From Siphonodentalium dalli (lineage: Eukaryota; Mollusca; Scaphopoda; Gadilida; Siphonodentaliidae), in the NCBI GenBank assembly GCA_032622095.1, contig CP136062.1, positions 139,516,351 to 139,580,350 on the forward strand: 64,000 nucleotides of DNA, given 5' to 3'. The notes below the pieces were generated by a model. It had not been told where the DNA came from and did not search any database. It worked only from the letters and a program-made list of their open reading frames with translations. This document shows positions 11,801 to 23,800 of the stretch, in pieces. A program made the translations under genes and the position numbers. Each line of letters opens with the position of its first letter. The stretch's first letter is position 1.

Positions 11801-14800
11801 GTTTTTAGGCCGAATGACCTCAAAATGACTCGTTCCCATCTACATGTCATTGTTAACATCCATGACAAATTTCATGATGATCAGACTAAAGGTACGACTT
11901 GTAGCCTGTGCTAATGGATTGAATTTTGAAATCAAAGATGGCCACTGGCGGCCATGTTCCGAATGACCCCAAAATGACTCGTTCCCATCTACATTACAAT
12001 TTCAACAGCCATAAAAAATTTCATGATGATCAGACTCAAGGTACGACCTGTAGTCCGTGCTATAGGATTTAGTCATACAAAGAGTAAAATCCAAGATGGC
12101 TGCTGGCGGCCATGTTTTTTGGCCGAATGACCACAAAATTAATCGTTCCCATCTACATGTCAATATTAACATCCATGACAAATTTCATGATGATCAGACG
12201 AACAGTACGACCTGTAACCCGTGCTAATGGATTGAATTTTGAAATCAAAGATGGCCACTGGCGGCCATGTTTTGCATCCGAATGACCCCAAAATGACTCG
12301 TTCCCATCTACATTACAATTTCAACAGCCATAAATTTTTTTATGATGATCAGACTAAAAGTACGACCTGTAGCCCGTGCTAAATGATTTAGTCATACAAA
12401 GAGTAAAATCCAAGATGGCTTCTGGTGGCCATGTTTTTTGGTTTGAATGACCCCAAAATCACTCGTTCCCATCTACATGTCATTATTAACATTCATGACA
12501 AATTTTATGATGATGAGACTAAAAGTACGACCTGTAGCCCGTGCTAAAGGATTTAGTCATACAAAGAGTAAAATCCAAGATGGCTGCTGGCGGCCATGTT
12601 TTTCGGCCGAATGACCCCAAAATGACTCGTTCCCATCTACATGTCATTGTTAACATCCATGACAAATTTTATGATGATCAGACTAAAGGTACGACCTGTA
12701 GCCTGTGCTAAAGAATTTAGTCATACAAAGAGTAAAATCCAAGATGGCTGCTGGCGGCCATGTTTTTTGGCCGAATGACCCCAAAATTACTCGTTCCCAT
12801 CTACATGTGAATATTAACATCCATGACAAATTTAATGATGATCAGACGAACAGTACGACCTGTGGCCTGTGCTAATGGATTAAATTTTGATTTCAAAGAT
12901 GGCTGCTGGTGGCCATGTTTTTTGTCCGAATGACCCCAAAATGACTCGTTCCCATCCACATTCTAATTTCAACAGCCATTACAAATTTCATGATGATCAG
13001 ACTAAAGGTACGACCTGTAGCCCGTGCTAAAGGATTTAGTCATACAAAGAGTAAAATCCAAGATGGCTGCTGGCGGCCATGTTTTTGCCCGAATGACCCA
13101 AAAAAGACTCGTTCCCATCTACATGTCATTGTTAACATCCATGACAAATTTTATGATGATCTGACCAAAGGTACGACCTGTAGCCCGTGTCAAAGGATTT
13201 AGTCATGCAAAGAGTAAAATCTAAGATGGCTGCCGGCGGCCATGTTTTTTGGCCAAATGACCCCAAAATTACTCGTTCCCATCTACATGTCAATATTAAC
13301 ATCCATGACAAATTTCATGACAATAAGACGAACGGTACGGCCTGTAGCCCGTGCTAATGGATTGAATTTTGAAATCCAAGATGGCCACTGGCGGCCATGT
13401 TTTTTTTTTCCGAATGACCCCAAAATGACTCGTTCCCATCTACATGTCAATGTCAACATCCATGACAAATTTCATAATAATCGGACCAAAGGTACGAACT
13501 GTAGCCCGTGCTAAAGGAAATTGTTGACGCATCACGCACACACACACACACACACGGACGACGGATACCAAGCCATGGCAATAGCTCAAACTTTACAAAG
13601 TAAAGTTGAGCTAATAATGACATGTAGATGGGAACGAGTCATTTTGGGGTCATTCGGTCAAAAAACATGGCCGCCAGCAGACATTTTTGATTTTACTCTT
13701 TGTATGACTAAATCCTTTAGCACGGGCTACAGGTCGTACCTTTAGTCCGATCATCATAAAATTTGTCATGGCTGTTGAAATTGGAATGTAGATGGGAAAA
13801 TCGGACAAAAAACATGGCCGCCAGCGGCCATCTTGATTTCAAGATGGCCGCTATTGACATGTAGATGGGAACGAGTAATTTGGGGGTCATTCGGCCAAAA
13901 AACATGGTCGCCAGCAGCCATCTTGGATTTTACTCTTTGTATGACTGAATCCTTTAGCACGGGCTACAGGTCCTACTTTTTGTCTGATCATCAAAAAATT
14001 TGTCAAGAATGTTAATAATGACATGTAGATGGGAACGAGTCATTTTGGGGTCATTCGGCCAAAAAACTCTTTGTATGACTAAATCCTTTTGCACGGGCTA
14101 CAGGTCTTACCTTTTGTCTGATCATCATAAAATTTGTCATGGCTGTTGAAATTGGAATGTAGATGGGAACGAGTTATTTTGGGGTCATTTGGACAAAAAA
14201 TATGGCCGCCAGCGGCCATCTTGGATTTCAAAATTTAATCCATTAGCACGGGCCACAGGTTGTACTGTTCGTCTGATCATCATGAAATTTGTCATGGATG
14301 ATAATATTGACATGTAGATGGGAACGAGTAATTTTGGGGTCATTCGGCCAAAAAACATGGCCGCCAGCAGCCATCTTGGATGACTAAATTATTTAGCACG
14401 GGCTGCAGGTCGTACCTTTAGTCTGATCATCATAAAATTGGTCATGGATGTCAACAATGACATGTAGATGGGAATGAGTCATTTTGGGGTCATTCCGACA
14501 AAAAACATGGCCGCCAGCAGCCATCTTTGATTTCAAAATTTAATTCATTAGCACGGGCCACAGGTCGTACTGTTCGTCTTATTATGCCCCCGATCTCCGA
14601 TGGAGATTTGGGGGTATATAGTGGAGCCCTCCGTCCGTCCTTCCGTACGAACGTTTCAACTCATAACTTTGGTTTCGCTAACTCAATTCAGTTGATCTTT
14701 GGTATGCTAATAGACCAGCCGGGGGGACAAGATTTCCCCATAACTGCGGTTTCGTCCGCCCATTTTTTCCAGAGTTACGCCCCTTTTTGGACTTAGAAAA

Positions 14801-17800
14801 TTCAGTTTTCTGTGGCATACAAACGTTTCAACTCATAACTTTGGTTTCGCTAATTCAATTCAGTTGATCTTTGGTATGCCAATAGACCAGCCGGGGGGAC
14901 GAGATTTCCCCATAGCCGTGGTTTCGTCCGCCCATTTTTTCCAGAGTTACGCCCCTTTTTGGACTTAGAAAATTCAGTTTTCTGTGGCATACAAACGTTT
15001 CAACTCATAACTTTGGTTTCGCTAATTCAATTCAGTTGATCTTTGGTATGCCAATAGACCAGCCGGGGGGACGAGATTTCCCCATAGCCGTGGTTTCGTC
15101 CGCACATTTTTTCCAGAGTTACGCCCCTTTTTGGACTTAGAAAATTCAGGTTTTCTGCTACTTTTTTTGGTTTCCAGATGATAACTTGATTTTGGATTGT
15201 TTATTTGCAAAACCCGTTTTTTGTGGCACCAGACCAAATTTGAAGCTAATATAGAACAACATGTGGCATTTTTATAGCGCTTAACCAGAAAGTTTCTCTG
15301 ATTGTACAGTCGGGGGCGTTACCTCCGCCCAGCGGTGCACTTGTCATCATTAAATTTGTCATGGATGTTAATATTGACATGTAGATGGGAACGAGTCATT
15401 TTGGGGTCATTCGGCCAAAAAACATGGCCGCCAGCAGCCATCTTGGATTTTACTCTTTGTATGACTAAATTCTTTAGCACGGGCTACAGGTCGTACCTTT
15501 AATCTGATCATCATAAAATTTGTCATGAATGTTAACAATGACATGTAGATGGGAACGAGTCATTTTGGGGTTATTCAGCCGAAAAACATGGCCGCCACCA
15601 GCCATCTTGGATTTTACTCTTTATATGACTAAATCCTTTAGCACGGGCTTCAGGTCGTACCTTCAGTCTGATCATCATAAAATTTGTCATGAATGTTAAT
15701 AATGACATGTAGATGGGAACGGGTCATTTTGGGGTTATTCGGCCAAAAAACATGGCCGCCAGCAGCCATCTTGGATTTTACTCTTTGTATGACTAAATCC
15801 TTTAGCACGGGCTACAGTTTGTACCTTTAGTCTGATCATCATAAAATTGGTCATGGATGTTAACAATTGCATGTAGATGGGAACGAATCATTTTGGGGTC
15901 ATTCGGCCGAAAAACATGGTCGCCAGCGGCCATCTTGATTTCAAAATTCAATCCATTAGCACAGGCTACAGGTCGTACTGTTAGTCTGATCATCATGAAA
16001 TTTGTCATGGATGTTAATATTGACATGTAGATGAGAACGAGTGATTTTGGGGTCGTTCGGCCAAAAAACATGGCCGCCAGCAGCCATCTTTGATTTTACT
16101 CTTTGCATGACTAAATCCTTTCCCACGGGCTACAGGTCGTAGCTTTGATCGGAACTTCATGAAATTTGTCATGGATGTTAACAATGACATGTAGATGGGA
16201 AAGAGTCATTTTGGGGTCGTTCAGCCAAAAAACATGGCCATCAGCAGCCATCTTGGATTTTACTCTTTGCATGACTAAATCCTTTGGTGCGGGCTACAGG
16301 TCGTACCTTTTGTCTGATCTTTATGCAATTTGTCATGAATGTTGACATTGACATGTAGATGGGAACGAGTCTTTTTGAGGTCATTCGGCCAAAAAACATG
16401 GCCACTGGTGGCCCATCTTGGATTTCAAAATTAAATCCATTGGCTGAGGGCTACAGGTTGTACTGTTTGTCTGATCATCATGAAATTTGTCATGGATGTT
16501 AATATTGACATGTAGATGGGAAAGAGTGATTTTGGGGTCGTTCAGCTAAAAAACATGGCCACCAGCAGCCATCTTGGATTTTACTATTTGCATGACTAAC
16601 TCCTTTCCCGCGGGCTACAGGTCGTAGCTTTGGTCGGAATTACATGAAATTTGTCACGGATGTTAACAATGACATGTAGATGGGAACAAGTCATTTTGGG
16701 GTCGTTCGGCCAAAAAACATGGCCACCAACAGCCATCTTGGATTTTACTCTTTGCATGACTAAATCCTTTGGTGCGGGCTGCAGGTCGTACCTTTGGTAG
16801 GATCTTCATGAAATTTGTCATGACTGTTGACATTGACATGTAGATGGGAACGAGTCATTTTGGGGTCATTCGGCCAAAAAACATGGCCACTGGTGGCCCA
16901 TCTTGGATTTCAAAATTAAATCCATTGGCGCGGTCTATAGGTCGTACTGTTCGTCTGATCATCATGAAATTTGTCATGGATGTTAATATTGATATGTAGA
17001 TCGGAACAAGTCATTTTGGGGTCGTTCGGCCAAAAAACATGGCCGCCAGCAACCATCTTGGATTTTACTCTTTGCATGACTAAATCCTTTGGCGCAGGCT
17101 ACAGGTTGTAGCTTTGGTCGGATCTTCATAAAATTTGTCATGGATGTTAATAATGACATGTAGATGGGAACGAGTTCTTTTGGGGTCATTTGGCCAAAAA
17201 ACATGGCCACCAGCAGCCATCTTGGATTTTACTCTTTGACTAAATCCTTTGGCACAGGTAAGACATTTCAATCAGCATCTTTCCTATTTCTCCATTTACT
17301 GTAAACCATTAAATTATTCCCCTACCTAAGTTGAGCTACAGTGTCATTGACACTTTCATTTAATTTCCAAGTTTTATCATATAATATAATAAAAGTAAGG
17401 ATATCTCTACTGATTGATGAGACCAAAAAAAAAAGATTGTATGTTTCCGATAACGGAGCGAAAAAATTAGGGTAGGTAGGTAGGCAAATTTTATTTTTTT
17501 ATTTTATTTTGATATTTTCTATCCAGCTTCAGAAATATTGAACTACCTCGACCGAAATGACATAAAATGCCAACTCGGGTTGAGGGGAAAGTATTACTTG
17601 ATCAACACAGTGGAAATATACATTAAGATTGATAAAAGATCAAACTTACTTCATGCTTATAAAGTATGTTTTTCATTATTCACATACCCGGTACCATATT
17701 TTCTTAAATTTGGCTATAGACTTGGTACGAAATTCATGTAGCTAACTTTTTATCAGAATTTTACACATAATACCACCATTATACCGTACTTGTATTGTGA

Positions 17801-20800
17801 CGACTACATCCCATTGTCTGGAGGTAGTCATGAGTACACCCAACCTAGCATGCCTGGTTTTTGGAGACAGTAGCTATACATGTACACCTAACATGTGGTG
17901 ATAACCTCTATACATGTACATGTATATATACAGATAAACATCCACCATGTCTGTTGATAGTGCTCCTATGTTCCATAAGTATGATAAGACCCAAACAAGG
18001 CATAAAGCAGGTATGAGATCCACTGTCAGGAAATTAAAATTGAAAAATGCATGCCCATCAGTCAACAACCCATCACACACCTGGGGGCGTTTGAGACAGC
18101 AATCACTTCAAGGTCACTTTTCACAGGGTTATGTTAGAAACCATGTGTTTTGAACACTAATGACCATCAATATTTATGTGCATTAGTGGTAAAAACAGTA
18201 AAAAAAAAACAAAAACAAAAACAAACAAAAAAAGATTAGGGTCGGCGGGTTATTTTTAGGGTCGGTCGATGTACGGAAACATAGCATCTTTTTTTTTTGG
18301 CCTGATTGTGAAATATACCTACAGTGCATTGGTACAGATAAGTGAATCGTGTCGCACGCACACAGGCCCCTGGGGGAATATAGCAAGCAAACACGGATAT
18401 ATAACCCTTTCATGACTAGAGCTTCCTGAATTTTTTGAAAACCCTGTGCCAATGCATTCTTTTATATATGCAAGTCTCCCATAAGGAGCCTCGCATATGA
18501 TATATAAGAGAATGCATTGGCCTAAAACATATTTACCGTGACCTTGTAAGCCAGTACATTCTCTTACATATGGGACACTCGTGTATATAAGAGAATACAT
18601 TGGCACAGGATCTTTAAAGCTCCAGCGCAGCTCCCATCGTGAAAGGGTAAACATACAAGAGACAAGGTTCACAAGCTAACAGTTTTTGGCAAATACACAA
18701 CAACTGTCACCTCAGCCACAATAACCTTCAATGTGTCTTATTGGCCATTTCCTTTCTTTTGATAGATAACGTGACAGAATCAAACAAAGAAAAGTCAAGA
18801 TATCATTCCAATCACACATCTACCCCGGCATACTTTCCTGCAAATTTTTCTTACCACCCCCCCCCCCCCCCCCCCCCCCCCAATGAATATTTAATTTTTT
18901 TTTTTCCTTTTTTTTTAAAAATTGGGCAAGGATTTAAATATTTTTTTTTAGGTATGTCCCTGGCTCTGCCCCTATTTGACCCAGTGACACCATTTGAACA
19001 AAACAAATCTGAACCCCAGTAACCCAAGTACCATCCATACCAAATATAAGCTAAATCAGCCCAATGGTTCTTCAGAAGAAGTCGTTCTATGAATTACTAT
19101 GGAGGAATAGTTATGGCCCTGGTTTCACAACTAATTGACCTGCTGACCGCATTTGAACAAATCTTAATGTGAGCACCCTAGGGAACATCCACACCAAATA
19201 TGAACCCATTTGGTCTTATAGTTCTGGAGAAGAAGAAGATTCTTGATGGATGGATGGACAGAGGACAGATGCAGGGCTAGACGGATGGATGGATGGACGG
19301 ACGAGGAGTGATGACTATAGCTCCACCGGAGACTTCGTCTCAGGTGAGCTAAAAACCATACTGAAACCAAAACCGTAATGAAATTTCAAAATCGCATATC
19401 ACAACTACTGACCCTAATGATTTCTGAGTTGTAACCCCATTCCAGACATTAAATTTTCTTTGACCTTACACTTACTTGAATGGTTTTTCTCCAGTATGTG
19501 TGCGCAAGTGAAGCTGCAACATTGCTTTCCTCGACGCAGTGTAACTACACTCTGTACAAGCGAATTGTTTGTTGTTGGTATGGACGCCGTCTTTATGCAC
19601 CTATAAAGATTGATAGGCATTTATTTCATATATTTCATTTATTTTAATACATATTGTCATATGTATACATGTATAGGGGAAAGAAAAAATACATACAAAA
19701 TTCAAGAATTGAGAGAAGATAATCTTCCTTCTTGATGCACCACTTGCTTCATAAAAAAATCTAAATTTTCAACTGACATTCACTTTGTTTTTACTAAATA
19801 ATTGTTCAGATACAGGAATTTGCTTTCAAAATCATAAGAATAAACATTTCTAGACATCATTTGACTTGACTGGTGTAATTCCAATTGTTCAGTATTTCAG
19901 TTTCTTTTTTGTTGCAACTCACCAAACAGTTTAATTAAATTTAGACTCTCGAACAAGCTCTGTGTGATGGTCTAAAGAAAATAGCTGGGACTTCCATTGC
20001 CACCAACAAGCATTACATCAGTGTCAGCCAGTCACAACATTTTATATCAGTAAAGCATTGCAGCCAATCAAGCGATTGTCGAAATTCCTACACAGGAGTT
20101 GAGATACCACATAGCTAAAACTATCTCAATAAATATTCTATCACATTGATAATTTCACAGTGTTCACAAAATTAGAGATTAAAGGTACTCAATCCGTAAA
20201 GAGGGTCCCCATCTCAACAGATTCCATCAACAACAATCCGATCAGAGGGTCCTATATTACTATTTCTTTGGCTTTGGGGGTAAAAAATATTTGATTCGAG
20301 TCGAGGAACCCATCAAACAAAGCTCAGAGTTATTAGATATTGATTTTTGAAATTTGTTAATTTCTCGAGATGAGTACTAATAACTGCCGTCAATTTGGTA
20401 ACCTGCTCGAGATTTTACGCCAAAACTCTATTCAAACAGACAAGGATGGATAACTCTATAATCAAGTGGTAATAATAACGAAATTTTGACTGTCTTCTGG
20501 GCCAGAAAGAATTCCCGATAATGAAAAATAATAGATTTCTAAAATCGATATCTAACAAATCTGAGCTTTGATGGGTGACTTCCTCGACTCGAATCAAATA
20601 TTTTTGACCCCCGAAGCCATTGAAATAGTAATTGAGAGGAGTTTTATCGGATTGAGTACCTTTAATACAACAAATTAAACACTAAAAGCATCTATGACGA
20701 GTTCAGAATTATCCAATACCAAGCAAGGAGAATCAAATTACATATTTCCAAGAATTTCAAAAGTTAACACCAGTTTGAAGCAAGGGATAAAAAAGAAACC

Positions 20801-23800
20801 GAAGGAGATATTTGTCAATCGTAAAACTATTTGTGCGCTGTGACATCATACTGCATGGATTGCATGCAGAAGCTATTTATAGCGGCGGCAAGGTGGCACA
20901 CACAGTGAAATCCTTTAGACCCTGTATTATGATTCCATGACATTATCTACTTATATTATGGGAGACATTAAGAACTTGGCTGCATTACTAAATACTATAG
21001 ATATTCACATTTTGTTGATGGGCCAAGATTTCCCCCAGCGGCTATAGAGGTACCATTCCCCCTAGCGGAAACCCTGCTGATTACATAACTGTGTATATAT
21101 ATACCCGTAGCACTGACTCAACTGAGAAATTTATACTATATCATACTGCAATGATCCATATACCGGTAAGTTTATATCAACAAACAACTATCTTGAAATT
21201 CTCATTCTAGGAAATCTAATGAAAGGATTTCAATTTTTTTGGTCTAAACTTTGACATTTATACTCATACAAGGCCGAACCATGGTTCACCTCAATATGAC
21301 AAAATTATGTTTTCACAAGGCCTGTCACCTGACTCCTGTAGTACATACCTTCAAGCATTTGCTGTTAGCAAATGTTTTTCCGCATATATTACAGTCTTTT
21401 GGGCTATACCAATCAGCACCCAATTTAGGTTGGTAATCAGGATGCATGAGCTGGTGATTCCGCATCTGACTAAACTGCTTAAACCCCTTTCCACACACGT
21501 CACATGTGTATGCACGGACATCGCTGTGAATTTCCTTGTGGATCAGCAACTTATGAGGTGTGTCCGCCATAATGCCACATAGATCACATTTATAAAGGTC
21601 CACTGGCTTGTCATGCATCTTCCATAAATGGACTCTAATGATTCGCCAGCACACAAATAAATCTCCGCAGATTGGACATTTGAAACTCAAAGGGTTTTTT
21701 TCTGAAACATGGCAACTCTCATGGAATTTCAATGACTCTTCTTCTTTGAATTTTGTAGAACAGCCCGCGATGGGACATTTAAGCTTATATGATTCAACTA
21801 GAGCGATCTTTTCTGCCCTTTTGTGTTTGCGATGCTCTGATGGTTTAGATTTTGGTTTTGAGAAGAGGTAATAGCAATCTTCCAGAGATTTTGGAGGTTT
21901 TCTTTTACGTCCTCTTCGGGATGAGGAATCATCATCAGGTTCTTCATCATTTTTCTCAGATGGCTCATCCGGAACAACTTTTGCCTTGCTTAACAAACCA
22001 AGGAGATCAGACTTCTTTTTCCGCCCTGGTTTCTTTGCTATCGTCTGGGTGCTCACGCTTACGGCTTTCTCTGCTTTTTCGCCACTAATAGCTTCAAGTG
22101 GCAAATAAACATTATGATCATCCGCCATGTGTTTACGACACTCCTCGATGTCTGTGAAACCAACGTTACATTGACCACAGAGAAACATCTCCTTCGTGAT
22201 GAATGATGTTGCTGGGATTGCCTGGTTACCATTGGCAACAGCATTTTTAGTTAATCCACCTGTTTCCCCACTAGAAACACTGATATCCTGCCCAGCTATG
22301 CCAGACTGTTCCAAAGTACCCATAAGTGCCGCACGGACAGCCTGATCGAACGTTTGCGCACATACTATTCCATTTTGATCCTTGCTTGCAGTGTACATGG
22401 TAGCAGTGGAATTTTGACCATTTTGTGTAGAAATGTTTGGTATTTCAGTAACTCTTTCCACAGTAATAATGTTACTCATAGCTGGATCTGCCTCTGTAAC
22501 CTGCACCTCAGTTATCTCCATCCCACTTGTCTTTATGACTCCCGACTCAAGTTCGTCAGACTGAATCCCCGTTGAGATACATTGTGATGAACTTGTCATT
22601 AAAGCTTTGAATGACTGCCCATGAACAACAGAGACTGGCCTTACATTTGATGTTACTATGACAGACGAACTATCGATCGTTGCACCTGGTTCAGCTGTGT
22701 TCATGATGATGGTGTTTTCAATTGTTTGAGCCACAGCATTTGTGAAGTTTTCAGGCACACCTGTAACTGGATTCGTGGCTCCATCAATCTTCTCTTCTTC
22801 CAGACAGCTGGAAAGAGATATAAGTTAAATAAAATGTTGCCAACCATGTGTCCCCCGAAAAGGTGGCTTTTTTTAGTAAGGATAGATTTTTGTTTAACTC
22901 TCAAAATTCATCTGACATGTGACCAAATTGAAACATGGCCTTTGTCTTCTGAAATTATCAAGTGATTCAGTTGAATTTAAAAACAATCAGATAGCTAAAA
23001 GTAAAGTTATCATCTGGGAAAACAAAATAATCAGCAAACTTTAAGTCGACAAGGACCACAACTCCGGGTCTCCGGCAAAAATGGGAGGACCAAATCCAAA
23101 TTTGAACTTGACCTGTCTGTCCATGTGTTTATTCCACATATCAATTTTAAAATCAACACAAACTACAGTTATAATCCGGAAACCAAAATAAAGTTATCAT
23201 CTGCGAACAAGAGCTGGGCTGTCGCTCGGTTCATACCCCCATGTGGCATACCACCTTGTGTGGGCATACCATACATATAATCCATAAAGCATTCGTGATG
23301 GCAAATATCCTCAGCAAATTTCATTCAGATCCGATAATACATGGCTGAGAAATCTGCGCCAACATACAAAAGAAATGATTTCCAGATAAACAAAGAAGGA
23401 TAACTCTAAAATGGAAAATATGAATGTCATTTGTCCCTCTTTTGAAAGCAGTCATGATGGTAAATCTGATTACCAAATTTCAATTGGTTGAGATATATGC
23501 AAGGATGCCACATTTCCAGATGGCTGCCGTAGCCAGGTTTTAAAAAAAAAAATTGAAAAAAAATTGACAGCTCCCATCCAAAGGCAACCCCAAAAATCCA
23601 AATGAAGTTTTGTGACGATTGGATAAGGGATGTTGCCTGTAGGATGTGCCGAAGGATTTAGTCATGCTAAGAGTAATATCTATTATGTCCCATTAATCAA
23701 TAAGGGCCGTAACTCTGGGGGGGGAATTAAATGGTCGAAACCCGCTGTTTGTAAATACTCTTTCCCCAATGTTGGTTCTGATCAACATACCGAAGGTCAT

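Larger units (their letters stand above)
6646..17357 (+). mobile_element. older 161-bp-monomer element, split by nested insertions
   Basis: The host copy occupies 6646-7600 and 13613-17357. It opens with a hairpin (AGCTCAACTTTAC / GTAAAGTTTGAGCT), then a GT-rich microsatellite. Diverged monomers follow, each containing GATGGGAACGAGTCATTTTG, GGCCGCCAGCAGCCATCTTGG and CTTTGTATGACTAAATCCTT. It closes with a spacer (ATTAAATTATTCCCC) and the palindrome AGTGTCATTGACACT followed by TTTC. Joining the two parts across the inner element restores an ordinary monomer without a gap. It has no protein-coding gene; monomer ORFs of 60-120 codons are repeat shadows. The monomers here are more diverged than those of the inner copy, so it is older. 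It lies in intron 3 of gene A. Confidence 0.82.

Noticed and set aside
6655-17271. Many ORFs of 60-119 codons such as [17 protein letters not shown]
   Set aside because: They come from the 161-bp monomers, recur with the repeat period on both strands and are broken by the next monomer; no sign of selection for protein.
18183-18672. 117- and 89-codon ORFs around 18.2-18.7 kb
   Set aside because: They run through a hairpin MITE and homopolymer tracts, with no recognisable domain.
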